Of a DNA stretch of 25,370 nucleotides, positions 23,280 through 25,370 are shown one piece after another. The position numbers and the translations under genes are program-made. Under the pieces are notes generated by a model that saw only the letters and a program-made list of their open reading frames with translations, ran no database searches and was not told the origin of the DNA. This stretch comes from Dehalococcoidia bacterium (GTDB taxonomy: Bacteria > Chloroflexota > Dehalococcoidia > SM23-28-2 > RBG-16-64-32): contig JAUYGU010000064.1 in the NCBI GenBank assembly GCA_030690405.1, positions 1 to 25,370 on the forward strand. The letters run 5' to 3'. How positions within the stretch are numbered: position 1 is the stretch's first letter; each line of letters opens with the position of its first letter.

Positions 23280-23690
23280 TCATCGCGCCGTTCTCTTCCG
23301 CGGGTGGGTCCAGGGCTCTATCCCGCCTTCTCTGCGGGCTTTCTTGCGCTGTACTCCGGCAAGGATCTTGTACGTGCGCTCTATGTACGCCTCGTCTTGG
23401 GAGATGGGGAGGTCTTCGGCCAGAAACAACGCTTCGCCGCCCCCCACCAGGGAGGCGCTGTGCCAGCGGCCAGGGTACGCCCGCACTAACGCGTGGCGGA
23501 ACTCGTAGCTGCAGCCCTCCCCTACCGAAGCCTTCCCCAACTCGACGCGGGTGAGCGCCGACTCGTCCCCACAAAGGCACATCCGCAGCCCGCCGACTTC
23601 CCACACCCTCAACACCCGCGCCCGGAAGGAGACACGGTCGCCTGAGGTAAAGTTCTTAATATCCCGCACCGAGCCTAGCTGCTGCGTCAT
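23280..23690 (-). CDS. RPA-like OB-fold protein
   Basis: A 136-residue protein. Residues 1-95 look like an OB fold: IKNFTSGDRVSFRARVLRVW, MCLCGDESALTRVELG, then ASVGEGCSYEFRHALVRAYP and GRWHSASLVGG. The pattern of a strand, an acidic GDES loop, a 'VGEG..Y' turn and a following strand is that of archaeal and bacterial RPA-type nucleic-acid-binding OB domains. The C-terminal 40 residues are basic (GVQRKKARREGG and HPRKRTAR). The ATG at 23690 follows TGGAGGTAG. It lies 24 bases ahead of the SagB gene and is likely its partner in one transcript. Whether it binds nucleic acid or protein cannot be told. Confidence 0.6.
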   Translation of the reverse strand: MTQQLGSVRDIKNFTSGDRVSFRARVLRVWEVGGLRMCLCGDESALTRVELGKASVGEGCSYEFRHALVRAYPGRWHSASLVGGGEALFLAEDLPISQDEAYIERTYKILAGVQRKKARREGGIEPWTHPRKRTAR

Positions 23691-23793
23691 CTACCTCCAG
23701 CCAACGCATTAAGGCTCTCGAATAAGGCCAAGAATCGACGCCAGCCGTACTCGACCCCCGTTGCAAGCTGCAAGCGCAGACCGTTCCTACGTC

Positions 23794-24252
23794 TCAGATG
23801 CCTTCCCGCTCCCGCCACTCGCGGATCTCTGGAGCGTGCTCCCGATAGTGGTCGATACCGCTTGCATGGAGGATGCGATAGGCGGCACGTCCCTCCTCAA
23901 AGCGGTCCGCGGGAACCTGCTTGGCCGCTTCCACGAAAGCCGCTTCACTGGCCTTCAGCTCCTGCACCATGCTGGCAAACGTGGTGTCGCCCTTTGCCTC
24001 AGCGAACCTCGCGTTCCACGGGTTAGGGTCGCCGTAGTCTACGCCCTCAGGCACAGGACGCTCGCCTCGAGCCATCCTATCAAAGGCCTGAGCCATCTCC
24101 CTGTGCCAGCCGGAAACGTGGGCCAGGATGTCGCGGACGCTCCAGTCGCCGTACCAAACGCGGGTCGCGGCCTCCTCGCCTAGCCCTTCCAGCGTCGAAA
24201 GAAGGCCGGCGAACTCCGCATTGAGGGTCTGCAGGAGATCCTCCTTGGTCAC
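23794..24252 (-). CDS. ClbS/DfsB-family (DinB superfamily) four-helix protein
   Basis: A 152-residue helical-bundle protein. Conserved marks are MTKEDLLQTLNAEFAGLLST, YGDWSVRDILAHVSGWHREM and a C-terminal HASGIDHYREHAPEIREW. His45, and His135 and His139, fit the metal-binding triad of the DinB superfamily. The DWSVRDILAHVSGWH and middle PNPWNARFAE parts are closest to ClbS/DfsB (PF08020), whose best-known member protects cells from colibactin by hydrolysing its cyclopropane. Members elsewhere have no known role. The GTG at 24252 has AGGAGGGAGA in front of it. A short inverted repeat (GGTCT/AGACC) lies just upstream at about 24269-24281. Confidence 0.82.
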   Translation of the reverse strand: MTKEDLLQTLNAEFAGLLSTLEGLGEEAATRVWYGDWSVRDILAHVSGWHREMAQAFDRMARGERPVPEGVDYGDPNPWNARFAEAKGDTTFASMVQELKASEAAFVEAAKQVPADRFEEGRAAYRILHASGIDHYREHAPEIREWREREGI

Positions 24253-24337
24253 GCTTATCTCCCTCCTAGGTCTTCGAGACCGGAAGCTCGCGGCTCCGAA
24301 ATCCTCTCCTGTCCGCGAACGAAAGGCCCTTGCCCAT

Positions 24338-24550
24338 TCAGCCCTTCTTGCTGATCTCGGTGATGACGTTGAGGACGGCCTCTATAAGGACATGGTCACC
24401 TTCTTGCGGGTCAGAGTAGATGTTGGTGTGGGCGATGCGGGACTGGCGGAGCGTGTCTGGCTCGTTGGTGTAGGCGTAGAGGATCTCGTAGTACTGCTCG
24501 CTGTGGAGCAGGTAAGGATTGACGCGGTGTATGACGGCCTCCCGGGCCAC
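24338..24550 (-). CDS. Small protein of unknown function
   Basis: A 70-residue protein with GTG start at 24550 behind a good GGAGGTGA, and a TGA at 24338. Sequence marks are VIHRVNPYLLHSEQYYEILY and YTNEPDTLRQSRIAHTNIYS. It is aromatic and helical, with no cysteine, membrane segment or known motif. It follows msrB by 56 bases on the same strand, so it could be in its transcript. The ribosome site makes it likely to be real. I do not recognise the family. Confidence 0.6.
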   Translation of the reverse strand: MAREAVIHRVNPYLLHSEQYYEILYAYTNEPDTLRQSRIAHTNIYSDPQEGDHVLIEAVLNVITEISKKG

Positions 24551-24606
24551 CGGTCACCTCCGTTCCAGTTGGCGGCACGAGCTAGGAGCAGATTAGGCTG
24601 GTCTCG

Positions 24607-25005
24607 TTACTCCTGTGCGGCGAGATCCAGCGATGCCGAGTTGATGCAGTATCGCATGCCGGTCGGCTGTGGGCCATCCTCGAACACGTGGCCGAGGTGA
24701 GCGTCGCAGCGGCTGCACCGCACCTCAGTCCGCACCATGCCGTGGCTTTGGTCGGTCCTAGATACGACGTTGCCTTCGTCGACAGGCTCCCAGAAGCTCG
24801 GCCAGCCAGTGCCGGAATCATACTTAGCCTTAGAGCCGAACAGATCCTGTCCACAACACACGCACCGGTACACGCCTACGGCTTTAGTGTCGTGGTATTC
24901 GCCGGTAGATGGCCCCTCTGTGCCGGCCTCACGGGTGACGCGGTACTGTTGCTCCGTCAGCTGCACTCGCCACTCAGCTTCAGTTTTCTCGATCTTTTCT
25001 TTCAT
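24607..25005 (-). CDS. msrB: Peptide methionine-R-sulfoxide reductase MsrB
   Basis: A 132-residue MsrB, which reduces the R epimer of methionine sulfoxide in proteins. The structural zinc ligands are Cys48 and Cys51 (CVCC) and Cys97 and Cys100 (CSRC). The catalytic Cys120 is in [10 protein letters not shown], and [14 protein letters not shown] and [14 protein letters not shown] are the usual substrate-pocket blocks. Length and layout are normal. The ATG at 25005 is about 46 bases downstream of an extended -10 promoter. MsrA, which handles the S epimer, is encoded 20 kb away in the same window, not beside it. Confidence 0.95.
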   Translation of the reverse strand: MKEKIEKTEAEWRVQLTEQQYRVTREAGTEGPSTGEYHDTKAVGVYRCVCCGQDLFGSKAKYDSGTGWPSFWEPVDEGNVVSRTDQSHGMVRTEVRCSRCDAHLGHVFEDGPQPTGMRYCINSASLDLAAQE

Positions 25006-25057
25006 GACGATTCGGCCCTCTGACGGATTGGGGTCACGCTAAATCTGCCAACAAACC

Positions 25058-25066
25058 ATTCTAGCA
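25058..25066 (-). promoter_or_regulatory. Extended -10 promoter for msrB
   Basis: The minus strand reads TGCTAGAAT, an extended -10 element (TGn plus TAGAAT). A TGACAC lies about 19 bases further upstream as a poor -35. The start would fall near 25051, giving a leader of about 46 bases before the msrB ATG. Activity is inferred from sequence only. Confidence 0.45.
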
Positions 25067-25370
25067 CCAGTCGGTGGGACCTGTGTCAGGTCACACGCGG
25101 CGAGGTGGGGCTGAGCGGGGAGTCCGGCAAGCAGGGGGCCATGTGAGAGCAAGGGTAGGCTGTGGGGGCAGGTGGAGGAGGCGGTGCGCCAGCTGGCGCA
25201 CCGCGCAGGGGCAGACATCGATCGGAAAAGTGGTGGAGGTAGAGCCGTGGTCACGGATACCGGAGCGACGGGCGGTCCTGGTAGAGTTCGAGCCCTGAAT
25301 CACCTACTTCGTAGTAACATAGCGGAGCATCAACCTTAAAGAGCGCGCAACAATACGATGCCACGCACAG
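25064..25370. other. Right-edge region without an intact gene
   Basis: Apart from the putative polymerase remnant at 25161-25298 and the msrB promoter, I see no coding region, RNA gene or terminator here. The last 70 bases are less GC-rich and show no clear structure. Confidence 0.5.
25161..25298 (+). pseudogene. Possible C-terminal fragment of a Y-family DNA polymerase
   Basis: One plus-strand frame reads LWGQVEEAVRQLAHRAGADI and another continues as IGKVVEVEPWSRIPERRAVL followed by VEFEP and a TGA at 25296-25298. The helix ending in 'RxGAD' followed by a strand and 'PERR..L' before a terminal 'EP' is like the last part of the little-finger domain of DinB/ImuB-type polymerases. The two pieces lie in different frames, so one indel has occurred around 25220-25225, and no start or catalytic palm is present upstream. 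The identification is tentative, but the frames and the stop are visible. Confidence 0.35.

Noticed and set aside
1..25370. CRISPR array or other tandem repeats
   Set aside because: No regularly spaced direct repeat was seen anywhere in the window.

Overview
The window is GC-rich bacterial DNA from what looks like an environmental member of the Chloroflexota or a nearby lineage. That placement is an inference from the style of the proteins (EtfD-like membrane Fe-S protein, NDH-2, FIST, a DUF255 protein and numerous small zinc-ribbon proteins); no rRNA or other marker gene is present to confirm it.

Layout. (1) 1-2300 is a gene graveyard. It holds short unrelated fragments on both strands: a tyrosine recombinase C-terminus, a MerA-type reductase N-terminus joined in frame to a GHKL ATPase fragment, a truncated and frameshifted IS1595-type transposase, and pieces of unrecognised proteins. 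(2) 2324-6347 carries an orphan SdhB/FrdB-type Fe-S subunit (+), two translationally overlapped small proteins (-), msrA (-) sitting behind a decayed sufB remnant with its own promoter, then a 7Fe-type ferredoxin, a two-domain rhodanese and a small zinc-ribbon protein (+). (3) 6348-9614 starts with a structured leader containing a perfect intrinsic terminator. A sulfite reductase hemoprotein, a NuoI-like two-cluster ferredoxin and a YggX-like protein with two CxxC pairs follow. (4) 9742-15026 holds an EtfD-like membrane iron-sulfur oxidoreductase, an AhpE/BCP-type peroxiredoxin, a DUF255/YyaL protein and a VOC protein.

(5) 15062-21709 is the most interesting part. It is a tightly packed + strand operon: small acidic protein, type II NADH dehydrogenase (stop/start overlap), FIST sensor protein (ATGA overlap), three consecutive TenA-fold proteins, a 2-oxoglutarate/Fe(II) oxygenase-like protein, and a type I periplasmic-binding-like protein with no signal peptide and no transporter genes. 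The first and third TenA proteins keep the thiaminase II catalytic residues. The middle one has lost the Asp and the Cys. I do not know this combination as a described pathway; a cytoplasmic sensing and processing system for a small nitrogenous (perhaps pyrimidine/thiamine-related) compound is a plausible reading. Converging on it is a minus-strand pair, an RPA-like OB-fold protein and a double-domain SagB-type nitroreductase, with no YcaO or precursor peptide in view.

(6) 23794-25370 contains a ClbS/DfsB-type four-helix protein, a 70-residue unknown, and msrB (all minus), then what looks like the decayed C-terminus of a Y-family DNA polymerase.

The theme of much of the window is redox and sulfur handling: sulfite reductase, rhodanese, ferredoxins, peroxiredoxin and both methionine sulfoxide reductases.
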